Assembly (NCBI GenBank): GCA_934271465.1
Contig: CAKQRQ010000004.1
Location: 61,642-125,641 of the forward strand
Direction: 5' to 3'
Source of the DNA: an uncultured Alphaproteobacteria bacterium
Lineage (GTDB): Bacteria; Pseudomonadota; Alphaproteobacteria; RF32; CAG-239
Length of the DNA: 64,000 nucleotides
Part shown: piece after piece, positions 8,795-16,703 of the stretch
How positions within the stretch are numbered: the stretch's first letter is position 1
Layout of the letters: each line of letters opens with the position of its first letter
Program-made: the position numbers and the translations under genes
The notes under the pieces: generated by a model
Told to the model about the DNA's origin: nothing
The model's database searches: none
What the model saw: only the letters and a program-made list of their open reading frames with translations

Positions 8795-9760
8795 ATGACA
8801 AACCAAACAGATATTGCTTCAGCCAAACGCACCATTGACCGCGAGGTTGAAGCCCTCCGCATGATGGAAAACCAATTTGACGAAAACCTCACAAAAGCTT
8901 TGGATATGATTCAAGAAACCAAAGGCCGTATTATTGTAACCGGCATGGGCAAATCCGGCCACATCGCCCGCAAAATCGCGGCAACCCTCGCCTCAACCGG
9001 CACACCGTCTTTCTTTGTGCATCCTGCCGAAGCCAGCCACGGCGATTTGGGCATGGTCACAAATGACGACAAAATCATCGCCATCTCAAACGGCGGCGAA
9101 TCCCGCGAATTGTCCGATATCCTGATTTATGCCAAACGCTATGGCATTCCTCTGATTGCCATCACAAAAAATCCCGAAAGCACTTTGGGCAAAGCCGGTG
9201 ATATCGTCTTAAAACTTCCTGATGACGGCGAAGCCTGCCCGCTCGGACTGGCGCCGACATCTTCCACAACAGCCACTCTTGTTCTGGGCGATGTTTTGGC
9301 CATTGCCTTGATGGAGCGCAAAGGTTTTTCAAAAACCGACTACAAACAACGCCATCCCGGCGGAAAACTCGGCGCTATCTTGCAAAAAGTATCTGATCTG
9401 ATGCACAAAGGCGATGATATGCCGATTGTAAACGAAGATACGCCCATGCAGGAAGCCTTGCTCGTCATGACCTCAAAGATGCTTGGCTGCGTCGGCATTG
9501 TCGATAATGACGGAAAATTAGTCGGTATCATCACGGACGGCGACTTGCGCCGCTGGCTGACATCTGACGTTTTGAACAAGAAAGTATCCGAAGTCATGAC
9601 CAAAAATCCGAAAGTTGTTTCGCCTGATATTTTAGCGGCTGAAGCCCTGAATATTATGAACAACACCGGCCGCGGCATCACGCAGTTGTTTGCCGTTCAA
9701 GACGGCAAGCCCGTCGGAATTATCCATATTCACGACTGCTTGCGCATCGGAGCAGCATAG
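8795..9760 (+). CDS. kdsD: D-arabinose-5-phosphate isomerase
   Basis: This enzyme interconverts ribulose-5-phosphate and arabinose-5-phosphate, the first step of KDO synthesis for LPS. The 321-residue protein has the KdsD/KpsF/GutQ layout: an N-terminal SIS sugar isomerase domain with TGMGKSGH at 49-56, HPAEASHGDLGM at 76-87 and RHPGGKLG at 186-193, then two CBS domains at about 203-258 and 265-321. It leads the cluster kdsD-lptC-lptA-lptB-rpoN-hpf-ptsN, with 4 nt to the chosen lptC start. KDO synthesis and LPS transport are therefore co-transcribed. Confidence 0.95.
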   Translation: MTNQTDIASAKRTIDREVEALRMMENQFDENLTKALDMIQETKGRIIVTGMGKSGHIARKIAATLASTGTPSFFVHPAEASHGDLGMVTNDDKIIAISNGGESRELSDILIYAKRYGIPLIAITKNPESTLGKAGDIVLKLPDDGEACPLGLAPTSSTTATLVLGDVLAIALMERKGFSKTDYKQRHPGGKLGAILQKVSDLMHKGDDMPIVNEDTPMQEALLVMTSKMLGCVGIVDNDGKLVGIITDGDLRRWLTSDVLNKKVSEVMTKNPKVVSPDILAAEALNIMNNTGRGITQLFAVQDGKPVGIIHIHDCLRIGAA

Positions 9761-9764
9761 ACCC

Positions 9765-10424
9765 TTGCTAAAGCCCGAAGAAATCGATAATTTTTTTCAG
9801 GAAACGCAATCTCGGCATACCAAAACAAAAATGTCGAGCCATAGTCGATATGTCTTATTGGCAAAGTTGTTGCTGCCGGCCGTTGCAGCTGTGCTAGCAA
9901 CGACTTTGCTTGTTTGGCCGACCTTAAAAAAAGACATCAGCGAGTTTAAAATTGACTTTGACATCAAAAAAGGCGATATCGAAAAGTTGAGCGTGGATAA
10001 AACAACAATCTACATCACGGATAAAAACAACCGCGTCAACAATCTGGCCGCCGAAAAAATCAATGAAATCTCTGCCGGATCCCAGACTTTCAGCCTGACC
10101 ACGCCGGAAGCCATTCTTCCTCTATCAAACGATGAATGGCTGAGTATCAAATCCCCTGACGGAATTTTTACACAAAAAGCCAGCCTCCTTCAGCTGAAAA
10201 ACACAGTCGAACTTTTTTACAGCCGCGGATTAAATATTCAAACAGATCAAATATTTTTTGACTTCAAAACGTCGGAAGGGCACTCCGAAAGTGCTGTTTC
10301 CGGCGAGGGATTCTTGGGAACAATAAATTCGGAACGCTTTGAATTTTCGGGGAAAACGAATATATTGACTTTCCTTGGCAAAACAACCATCGTGATTAAT
10401 GAAGAGACTTTACGAAAGGAGTAA
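9765..10424 (+). CDS. lptC: LPS export inner-membrane protein LptC
   Basis: LptC is the bitopic inner-membrane protein that passes LPS from the LptBFG transporter to LptA. The product has a cytosolic N-terminus, one helix (LLLPAVAAVLATTLLVW) and a beta-jellyroll periplasmic domain of about 160 residues. The start is uncertain. A TTG at 9765, just after the kdsD stop with GGAG about 12 nt upstream, gives 219 residues. An ATG at 9831 would leave a very short cytosolic part, and an ATG at 9690 would overlap kdsD by 71 nt. The placement before lptA and lptB confirms the assignment despite low sequence conservation. Confidence 0.85.
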   Translation: MLKPEEIDNFFQETQSRHTKTKMSSHSRYVLLAKLLLPAVAAVLATTLLVWPTLKKDISEFKIDFDIKKGDIEKLSVDKTTIYITDKNNRVNNLAAEKINEISAGSQTFSLTTPEAILPLSNDEWLSIKSPDGIFTQKASLLQLKNTVELFYSRGLNIQTDQIFFDFKTSEGHSESAVSGEGFLGTINSERFEFSGKTNILTFLGKTTIVINEETLRKE

Positions 10425-10427
10425 CCG

Positions 10428-11186
10428 GTGTTTTTAAGAGTGTTGACTTTAGGATTTTGCCTGTTGGCCGCTTTTCCGACTCAAGCCGGAAATATAACGC
10501 TCAATGCCGATGACAAGGTCGAATACCACCAAAAAGAACAAAAGCTCGTCGCCGTCGGAAACGCCGTCGCTTCAAAAGATGATATGTCCATCAAAGCCGA
10601 TAAGCTGGTAGGATATTACACCCCAAAAACCAAAAACAAAATCTCAAGAGTCGAAGCTTTTGACAATGTCAAAATGCACTCGCCTGATGCCGATGCCTCG
10701 GGAAACAAAATGGTTTATGATGTCGCCGCAGATACGGTTGTCCTGACAGGCGCACCGGCAAAAATAAAATTACCCGATGCCGAAATAACCGCCGACGGCA
10801 GCATTACTTATTACCAAAGCCAGCAAAAAGCCGTCGCAACAAAAAATGTGACCGCAACAGATGCAAAAGGCTCAAAAGTTTACGCCGATTTAATGACCGC
10901 TTATTTTACAAAAGACGCCGACGAAAAACTCTCTTTGGATAAAATTGATATCGAAAACAATGTCAAAATCGTCAACAAAGACGCAACCGTAACCGCCCTC
11001 AAAGGCACCTATTTTGCCTCAACCGGAAAAATAAAGTTGTTTGAAGATGTTGTGATTAACCAAAACGGAAATATCTTAAGAGGAGCCGAAGCCGAGACCA
11101 ACCTGAACACAGGTGTCAGCAAATTGCTTTCCGGCGGCAAAAAAGGCCGTGTCAGCGGCGTTTTTAAAGAAAAAAAGAAGGACTAA
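10428..11186 (+). CDS. lptA: LPS transport periplasmic protein LptA (OstA-like)
   Basis: This 252-residue periplasmic protein starts at a GTG with AGGAG nearby and carries a signal peptide (LRVLTLGFCLLAAFPTQA, cleavage before GNITL). The body has the OstA/LptA pattern of repeated beta-strands: LNADDKVEYHQKEQKLV, then GNAVASKDDMSIKADKL. LptA monomers stack into the bridge that carries LPS across the periplasm. It lies 3 nt after lptC and 3 nt before lptB, so the three are probably translationally coupled. Confidence 0.92.
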   Translation: MFLRVLTLGFCLLAAFPTQAGNITLNADDKVEYHQKEQKLVAVGNAVASKDDMSIKADKLVGYYTPKTKNKISRVEAFDNVKMHSPDADASGNKMVYDVAADTVVLTGAPAKIKLPDAEITADGSITYYQSQQKAVATKNVTATDAKGSKVYADLMTAYFTKDADEKLSLDKIDIENNVKIVNKDATVTALKGTYFASTGKIKLFEDVVINQNGNILRGAEAETNLNTGVSKLLSGGKKGRVSGVFKEKKKD

Positions 11187-11189
11187 TCC

Positions 11190-11930
11190 ATGACAAATTT
11201 TAAACCGGAAGCCAAATTAGAAGTTTTTAACATCGGCAAACGCTATAAAAAGCGCCCTGTTCTGCGCAATGTGTCTTTGTATGTGCGCCGCGGCGAGGCT
11301 GTCGGGCTGCTCGGGCCCAACGGCGCCGGAAAAACGACCTGCTTTTACTGCGTCACGGGGCTGATTACGCCGGACTATGGCGATGTTCACATTGACGGAC
11401 AGGACATTACCAATATGCCCATGTATCGCCGCGCCCGCATGGGCATCGGATATCTGCCCCAAGAGGCCTCAATCTTTCGAACACTAAGCGTTGAGGACAA
11501 TATTAAAGCCATTTTGGAGCTGGTTGTTGACGACGAAAGCAAGCGCGAAAATATGCTTGAAGAGCTGTTAAACGAATTTTCTATTGCGCACCTGCGCAAA
11601 TCGCCCGCATTAGCCTTATCCGGCGGAGAGCGCCGTCGTTTAGAGATTGCCCGCGCACTGGCCAGCCAGCCGAATTATATTTTACTGGACGAACCTTTGG
11701 CCGGTATTGACCCGATTGCCGTCGGAGAAATCCGCAATCTGGTTTCTCAACTCAAACATCGCGGCTTAGGCGTCTTGATTACGGACCACAATGTCCGCGA
11801 AACGCTTGATATTACCGATCGGGCATATATTTTGCACGGCGGAACGGTTCTGATGGAAGGAACTCCTGATGAAATTGTTAGCAACGAAGAAGTTCGCAAA
11901 GTATATTTAGGCGATACTTTCTCTATGTAA
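11190..11930 (+). CDS. lptB: LPS export ABC transporter ATPase LptB
   Basis: The 246-residue ATPase powers LPS extraction with the membrane partners LptF and LptG, which are not in this window. The Walker A motif GPNGAGKTT is at 42-50, the ABC signature LSGGERRRLEIARAL near 145-159, and Walker B ILLDEPLAGIDP follows. The full-length match and the position after lptA separate it from the similar branched-chain amino acid ATPases. The gap to rpoN is 15 nt. Confidence 0.95.
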   Translation: MTNFKPEAKLEVFNIGKRYKKRPVLRNVSLYVRRGEAVGLLGPNGAGKTTCFYCVTGLITPDYGDVHIDGQDITNMPMYRRARMGIGYLPQEASIFRTLSVEDNIKAILELVVDDESKRENMLEELLNEFSIAHLRKSPALALSGGERRRLEIARALASQPNYILLDEPLAGIDPIAVGEIRNLVSQLKHRGLGVLITDHNVRETLDITDRAYILHGGTVLMEGTPDEIVSNEEVRKVYLGDTFSM

Positions 11931-11945
11931 AAAGTTTTATGTCTG

Positions 11946-13424
11946 ATGGCTCTGACGCCGAAACTCGAGATAAAACAATCCCAATCGCTGCAATTAACGC
12001 CTCAATTGCGGCAGGCGATTTCTTTGCTCCAAATGAGCAATCTCGAGTTGAATGACGTTATTGAGCAGGAGCTCCGAAACAATCCGCTTTTGGAGAGGGA
12101 AGATGATTATCTGAACGAAAATACCGAAACAACACCGCCCTCTATCGACACCCTAAACGATAAGCCGGAAAACCCTTATCAAGAAGCCCCCATTGCGCCG
12201 GAAAACGACGAGCAAGACGCTTTTGACGATTTCGGATCAGACACAGAGGGCTACGCCTCTTTTGAAACAACTGAATGGAGCGATTACAACCATTCCAAAA
12301 TCCAGCGGACAAATGACGATTCTTTTGACTATTTTGAACAAAAGCTTTCCAAAGAAAAATCTTTATATGATATTTTGGACGAACAAATCGGTGCCAAATG
12401 GACAAACCCCGCAGACAAACTCATTGCCAAAATCTTAAGCGAACAACTTGATGAAGCCGGTTATTTCAGAGGAGATACCGCCTCTTTGGCTGCCAAACTG
12501 AAAACATCTCCCGAAAGACTCCAAAAAATTTTAAACGGCCTAAAAACCTTTGAACCGTCTGGCATCTTTGCCGAAAACCTCTCCGAATGTCTGAAAATTC
12601 AAGCAGCTGATGCCGGTCTGCTTTCCAAGGAAATGGCCTGCCTTTTGGATAATCTTCCGCTTTTGGCCGAGCGGCGTTTCAAAGAGCTGGCCAAATTATG
12701 CGGCTGTTCGGTAGAAAATATCCCGATTCTTGCCGCAAGAATCAAGCAGTTCAACCCCAAACCGACAGCCGCTTGGTTTGCGGATAAACCGGCCTATGTC
12801 ATTCCGGATGTCTTTGTCAGACGCACAGCCTCGGGCGAATATCGTGTTGAATTAAACAACTTATCTCTCCCAAAGCTCTTGATTAACCATACCTATTACA
12901 GCAATTTCAAAAAAGACAAAACCGCCGCGCGCTATCTCAAAGAAAACCTTAGCCACGCTTCTTTTTTAATCAGAGCCATGCACCAGCGCGCCACAACCAT
13001 TTTGCGTGTCAGCGAAGAAATTATCCTGCGTCAATATGATTTTTTTGAAAAAGGAATAGAATACCTCAAGCCGATGACCCTCAAGGATTTGGCCGAAACG
13101 CTTGAACTCAACGAAAGCACCGTCAGCCGCGTCACAACAAACAAATATATGTCGACCCCAAACGGTCTGTTTGAACTCAAATATTTCTTCTCAGCGGCGG
13201 CCGGAAGCTACATCGGCAAAGACGATACCTCCACAACGGTTATTAAACACAAAATAAAAACCCTTATTGAAAACGAAACGCCCGCACATATCTTATCGGA
13301 CGATAATATTGTAACGCTTTTGGAAAACGAAGGCATTAAAATCGCGCGTCGAACAGTTGCCAAATACCGCGAATCGCTCGGAATCAAAACATCTGCCGAA
13401 CGAAAACGCCTCAAACGCAAATAA
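11946..13424 (+). CDS. rpoN: RNA polymerase sigma-54 factor
   Basis: The 492-residue sigma-54 has all regions: the activator-responsive Q/L-rich N-terminus (LEIKQSQSLQLTPQLRQAI, then LLQMSNLEL), an acidic linker (about 50-125), the core-binding region, the helix-turn-helix that reads the -12 element (LNESTVSRVTTNKYM), and the RpoN box ARRTVAKYRE at about 467-476 for the -24 element. Its place between lptB and hpf/ptsN is the classic proteobacterial arrangement. It may serve flagellar and nitrogen genes; no clear -24/-12 promoter was seen in this window. Confidence 0.96.
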   Translation: MALTPKLEIKQSQSLQLTPQLRQAISLLQMSNLELNDVIEQELRNNPLLEREDDYLNENTETTPPSIDTLNDKPENPYQEAPIAPENDEQDAFDDFGSDTEGYASFETTEWSDYNHSKIQRTNDDSFDYFEQKLSKEKSLYDILDEQIGAKWTNPADKLIAKILSEQLDEAGYFRGDTASLAAKLKTSPERLQKILNGLKTFEPSGIFAENLSECLKIQAADAGLLSKEMACLLDNLPLLAERRFKELAKLCGCSVENIPILAARIKQFNPKPTAAWFADKPAYVIPDVFVRRTASGEYRVELNNLSLPKLLINHTYYSNFKKDKTAARYLKENLSHASFLIRAMHQRATTILRVSEEIILRQYDFFEKGIEYLKPMTLKDLAETLELNESTVSRVTTNKYMSTPNGLFELKYFFSAAAGSYIGKDDTSTTVIKHKIKTLIENETPAHILSDDNIVTLLENEGIKIARRTVAKYRESLGIKTSAERKRLKRK

Positions 13425-13439
13425 CCCTTATCACAGCAT

Positions 13440-13467
13440 TTGACTTTTATGTTGACTTATGTAAAAT
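13440..13467 (+). promoter_or_regulatory. Possible sigma-70 promoter for hpf-ptsN
   Basis: In the 125-bp gap after rpoN, TTGACT (13440-13445) is spaced 16 nt from TAAAAT (13462-13467), about 80 nt before hpf. A second TTGACT begins at 13452 without a good partner. This would let hpf and ptsN be expressed apart from the lpt genes. Confidence 0.4.
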
Positions 13468-13549
13468 AAAATAGTATTTGAATGTTTCAAAAGGGATGAC
13501 GTTTTTATCTCTGTTTTAATTGTGTCAAAATTAGTTATAGGAAGAAATT

Positions 13550-14104
13550 ATGCAAATTACACTCTCAGGAAACCAGGTTGATATCGGAGAAAAACTCCGC
13601 AATCATGTTGAAGAAAATGTCTTAAATTCTGTTAATAAATATTTTCCCGCTCCGATTAGCTGCGCTGTCAGTTTTTCAAAAGTTAAAGATGAATTTGTTG
13701 CAGAAGTTACCGTTCATCCGGCAAAAAACATCGTCTTGAAAGGAACCGGCTCCGCGGGAGATCCTTATTCTGCCTTTGATGCGGCCAATGAGCACATCGC
13801 AACGCGTCTGCGCCGCCACAAAACAAAATTGAACGACCACAAAGGCAAAACCGGTCTGGCCGAAATTGCTAATGAAGCCGTCTTTTCTTTGAATGAAGAG
13901 GCTGAGGAAGTCGACATTGATGATGCCCCTCTGACAATTGCCGAATTAGAAGCCAATATTCCGGTTTGCACGGTTTCTGAAGCCGTTATGTATATGGATT
14001 TGAACAATGAGTCGGCTCTGATGTTCAAAAACACTGCAACCGGAAACTTTAATATGGTTTACCGCCGCAAAGACGGAAACATCGGCTGGGTCGAACCTAA
14101 ATAA
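13550..14104 (+). CDS. hpf: Ribosome hibernation promoting factor, long form
   Basis: The 184-residue protein has the N-terminal HPF/RaiA beta-alpha fold (residues 1-98, starting MQITLSGNQVDIGEKLRNHV). An acidic linker follows, then a C-terminal dimerisation domain at about 128-184 (VSEAVMYMDLNNESALMF, then TGNFNMVYRRKDG). Long HPF binds 30S subunits and joins two 70S ribosomes into inactive 100S dimers. It follows rpoN and precedes ptsN as in many proteobacteria, which links dormancy to nitrogen/phosphotransfer signalling. Confidence 0.94.
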   Translation: MQITLSGNQVDIGEKLRNHVEENVLNSVNKYFPAPISCAVSFSKVKDEFVAEVTVHPAKNIVLKGTGSAGDPYSAFDAANEHIATRLRRHKTKLNDHKGKTGLAEIANEAVFSLNEEAEEVDIDDAPLTIAELEANIPVCTVSEAVMYMDLNNESALMFKNTATGNFNMVYRRKDGNIGWVEPK

Positions 14105-14124
14105 TCAGTCAAAGTCGGAAAAAT

Positions 14125-14571
14125 ATGAACATTTCAAACATTTTAACTGAAAAAAATGTTTTTCTCGGATTGAAATCGGGATCAAAGCGCGAATTTTTGC
14201 AGGACTTTGCTCAAAGAGCCTCCGAAATAACAGGCATTGATTCCTTGACAATTTTTGATTCGATTCTGGAACGCGAGAATCTCGGCTCAACAGGATTCGG
14301 CGGAGGTTCGGCTTTGCCGCACGGACGATTCACGGGACTGGACAAAGTTTACGCATTTTTTGCCAAACCGTCTTATCCCGTCGAGTTTGATGCAATTGAC
14401 GGACGCCCCATTGACATTGCTTTCTTATTGATGTCTCCAGAAGGAAGCGGCGCAGACCACCTGACAGCTTTGGCCGTCTTGTCCCGCATTTTAAAAGATG
14501 AAAGCCTGTGCAACCGCTTACGAAAAATGTCGTCTCCGACAGAAATATATGCTCTTTTAAATGAGCTTTAA
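14125..14571 (+). CDS. ptsN: Nitrogen PTS IIA protein (EIIA-Ntr)
   Basis: This 148-residue PTS EIIA type-2 domain protein has the phosphorylated histidine H66 in GGGSALPHGRFTG. EIIA-Ntr takes phosphate from NPr and regulates potassium transport, nitrogen metabolism and envelope functions by protein contact rather than by sugar transport. It begins 20 nt after hpf and ends the operon, followed by a strong terminator. Confidence 0.94.
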   Translation: MNISNILTEKNVFLGLKSGSKREFLQDFAQRASEITGIDSLTIFDSILERENLGSTGFGGGSALPHGRFTGLDKVYAFFAKPSYPVEFDAIDGRPIDIAFLLMSPEGSGADHLTALAVLSRILKDESLCNRLRKMSSPTEIYALLNEL

Positions 14572-14580
14572 TTTCTTACA

Positions 14581-14617
14581 ACAGCGAAGCCCCAAAAGCT
14601 TCGCTGTTTGTTTATCT
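14581..14617 (+). terminator. Terminator of the kdsD-ptsN cluster
   Basis: ACAGCGAAGC (14581-14590) pairs perfectly with GCTTCGCTGT (14598-14607) around a 7-nt loop and is followed by a T-rich run. Confidence 0.85.
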
Positions 14618-14675
14618 TTTGGCAATAAATATCTGCTAAACTTAAAAACAACTTCAATTCTATTGGGGAAAAAAT

Positions 14676-16364
14676 ATGTTTTTAAGCATCAATCGTAAAA
14701 TAATTTATTCCATTTTCGGACTGTTTTTAATATCTTCCTTTCTCTTCATCTCAACCTTTTATATCGCTTATTCGTCCAAGATAGAACAAGATCAACAGGC
14801 TTCCATTTTACGAAACCAGCAATACAGCGATTTGTTGTATCGAAACATTAATATGATTAAAGAAATAAAACAATTGCTGAACGACCATCAAGAAATTTCC
14901 CTCAATGCAAAAAACTTTTACCATCTCAAAATGCTGACCGATGACTCGACCCAGTCAGACTTTTTGATTAAAGAGCAAAAAGCCATGATAGAGCGCTCTC
15001 AAAATTTTGATGAACAATACCGCACCATTGACACCGGAATAAAAATCATTATCTCCAGCGCCATTATTCTGGCTTTATTTATCATTCTTCTTGGCTGGTT
15101 AATCAGCCGCTGGATTCTCAAACCGATTAATAAAATTTCTGTCATTTCGGAACAGGTCGGCGCTGGCAATCTCAATCTTCGCATTCCGCTGCGGAAAAAC
15201 ATCCACTATCCAGACGAGCTGGATAACCTGAGCCAAACTTTCAATATGATGCTTGATAATCTGCAAAAAACAATCTCCGAAATCAAAACGCAGGAAAATT
15301 TTCTGCAAGCTTTGATTGACAGCATTCCAGACGGCATCAGAGTCATTGACGAAAACTATTCCATTGTTATTGCAAACAAAAGTTATTATAAACAATCTGG
15401 CGACAAGCCCCGAAAAAATTGCAAATGTTATACATCTGCTTTCAAAAATACGTCTTTATGCAATTTGCATCATATCCAATGCCCCATACACGAAATTTTG
15501 GATAAAGGACGAAAAAATATCAATACCATTCAACAATTTGCGCATAATCCCAAAAAGCATCTGGCTGTCAATGCCGCACCGCTCATCTATGATTCAAAGC
15601 ACAAATACATTATTGAATCTATCAGGGATTTAAGCGAAGACATCGATTTTTCGCATCAACAAAAACTCTCCTCCTTGGGCTTTTTATCCTCGTCTATCGC
15701 TCACGAAATCAAAAACCACTTAGGCGCTCTGAGAATCATTATGGAGCACCTGATTGATAAATACTACACAAAGATCCCCGATTCGAGGGAAGACAAAAAA
15801 ATGATTAATATGATTCACAGCGAATTGGTTCACACGGTTGAGGTTCCGGAGCGCCTGCTGAAACTAACAAGAGGATACGGCGCAACAGAAACAGAAATAG
15901 ACTGTGCCGCCTGCATAACAGACGTCTTGGGGCTTTTGGACTTTGAAGCCAAAAGCAAAGGGATTGAGATTATCTTCCACGCCCCCCAAAAAGCCTGTTT
16001 TATCAAAGGAAACGAAACAGATTTCAAAATTGCAGTCATTAATATCATTCTGAACGCCATCAAAGCCATGCCCGACAAAGGAACCTTAACAATAAAAATC
16101 ACATCGTCCAAAGCAACCGGCATCCAAATCAGCTTTGCAGACACAGGCATCGGCATCTCAAAAGCAAACTTGCAAAACATTTTTGCGCCGTTTTTCTCCG
16201 AAGGCCACCAAAACAAAAATAACAAAGGCTCGGGACTCGGATTGGCAATCACAAAATCAATCATCGAAAAATCCGGCGGAACGATTACGGTCGAATCAAC
16301 TCTCGGGAAAGGAAGTTGCTTTACCTTTTGTTTTCCCGAAAACAAAAAACTTGCAAAAAAATAA
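14676..16364 (+). CDS. Membrane sensor histidine kinase with Cys-bearing PAS domain
   Basis: The 562-residue kinase has helices at about 8-31 and 121-145 bracketing a sensor loop of about 90 residues. A HAMP domain (about 143-200) and a PAS-like domain (about 205-320) follow. The phosphoacceptor box is IAHEIKNHLGAL with H343, and the HATPase domain has NAIKAM, DTGIGIS and GSGLGLAI. Inside the PAS lies a Cys/His cluster: C249, C251, C262, H265, H266 and C269. Related PAS domains with such clusters can hold a metal or sense redox state; that is inference. No response regulator adjoins it, so its partner is unknown. Confidence 0.88.
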   Translation: MFLSINRKIIYSIFGLFLISSFLFISTFYIAYSSKIEQDQQASILRNQQYSDLLYRNINMIKEIKQLLNDHQEISLNAKNFYHLKMLTDDSTQSDFLIKEQKAMIERSQNFDEQYRTIDTGIKIIISSAIILALFIILLGWLISRWILKPINKISVISEQVGAGNLNLRIPLRKNIHYPDELDNLSQTFNMMLDNLQKTISEIKTQENFLQALIDSIPDGIRVIDENYSIVIANKSYYKQSGDKPRKNCKCYTSAFKNTSLCNLHHIQCPIHEILDKGRKNINTIQQFAHNPKKHLAVNAAPLIYDSKHKYIIESIRDLSEDIDFSHQQKLSSLGFLSSSIAHEIKNHLGALRIIMEHLIDKYYTKIPDSREDKKMINMIHSELVHTVEVPERLLKLTRGYGATETEIDCAACITDVLGLLDFEAKSKGIEIIFHAPQKACFIKGNETDFKIAVINIILNAIKAMPDKGTLTIKITSSKATGIQISFADTGIGISKANLQNIFAPFFSEGHQNKNNKGSGLGLAITKSIIEKSGGTITVESTLGKGSCFTFCFPENKKLAKK

Positions 16365-16417
16365 ATCACGAGTTATAAAGCAATTAAAAATAACTCAGAT
16401 TTTTAGGAAAACAACAA

Positions 16418-16639
16418 ATGAGTAAAGAAGAACTTTTGGAATTAACCGGCGATGTCATTGAAAAATTGCCCAATGCCATGTTCCGTGTCAGACTGGAAAA
16501 CGGCGTTGAAATATTGGCTCATACCGCCGGAAAGATGCGCAAATTTCGCATTCGCGTCATGGTCGGAGACAAAGTCGATATTGAAATGACCCCCTACGAC
16601 CTGACCAAAGGGCGCATTACATTCCGCCACAAAGACTAA
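16418..16639 (+). CDS. infA: Translation initiation factor IF-1
   Basis: This 73-residue S1/OB-fold protein matches IF-1 over its full length (IEKLPNAMFRVRLENG, then AHTAGKMRKFRIRV and GDKVDIEMTPYDLTKGRI). IF-1 sits in the ribosomal A site during initiation. It follows the kinase by 53 nt and ends just before a bidirectional terminator, so it is a single gene or shares the kinase transcript. Confidence 0.97.
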   Translation: MSKEELLELTGDVIEKLPNAMFRVRLENGVEILAHTAGKMRKFRIRVMVGDKVDIEMTPYDLTKGRITFRHKD

Positions 16640-16651
16640 AACCACTCCATC

Positions 16652-16686
16652 AAAAAAGCCTTTCTTGAACAAGAAAGGCTTTTTCT
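16652..16686. terminator. Bidirectional terminator between infA and the prepilin-like gene
   Basis: AAAAAGCCTTTCTT pairs with AAGAAAGGCTTTTT around a GAAC loop; A- and T-runs flank it on both sides and suit both convergent genes. Confidence 0.9.
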
Positions 16687-16703
16687 GAACTCTAAAGCAG
16701 CGC

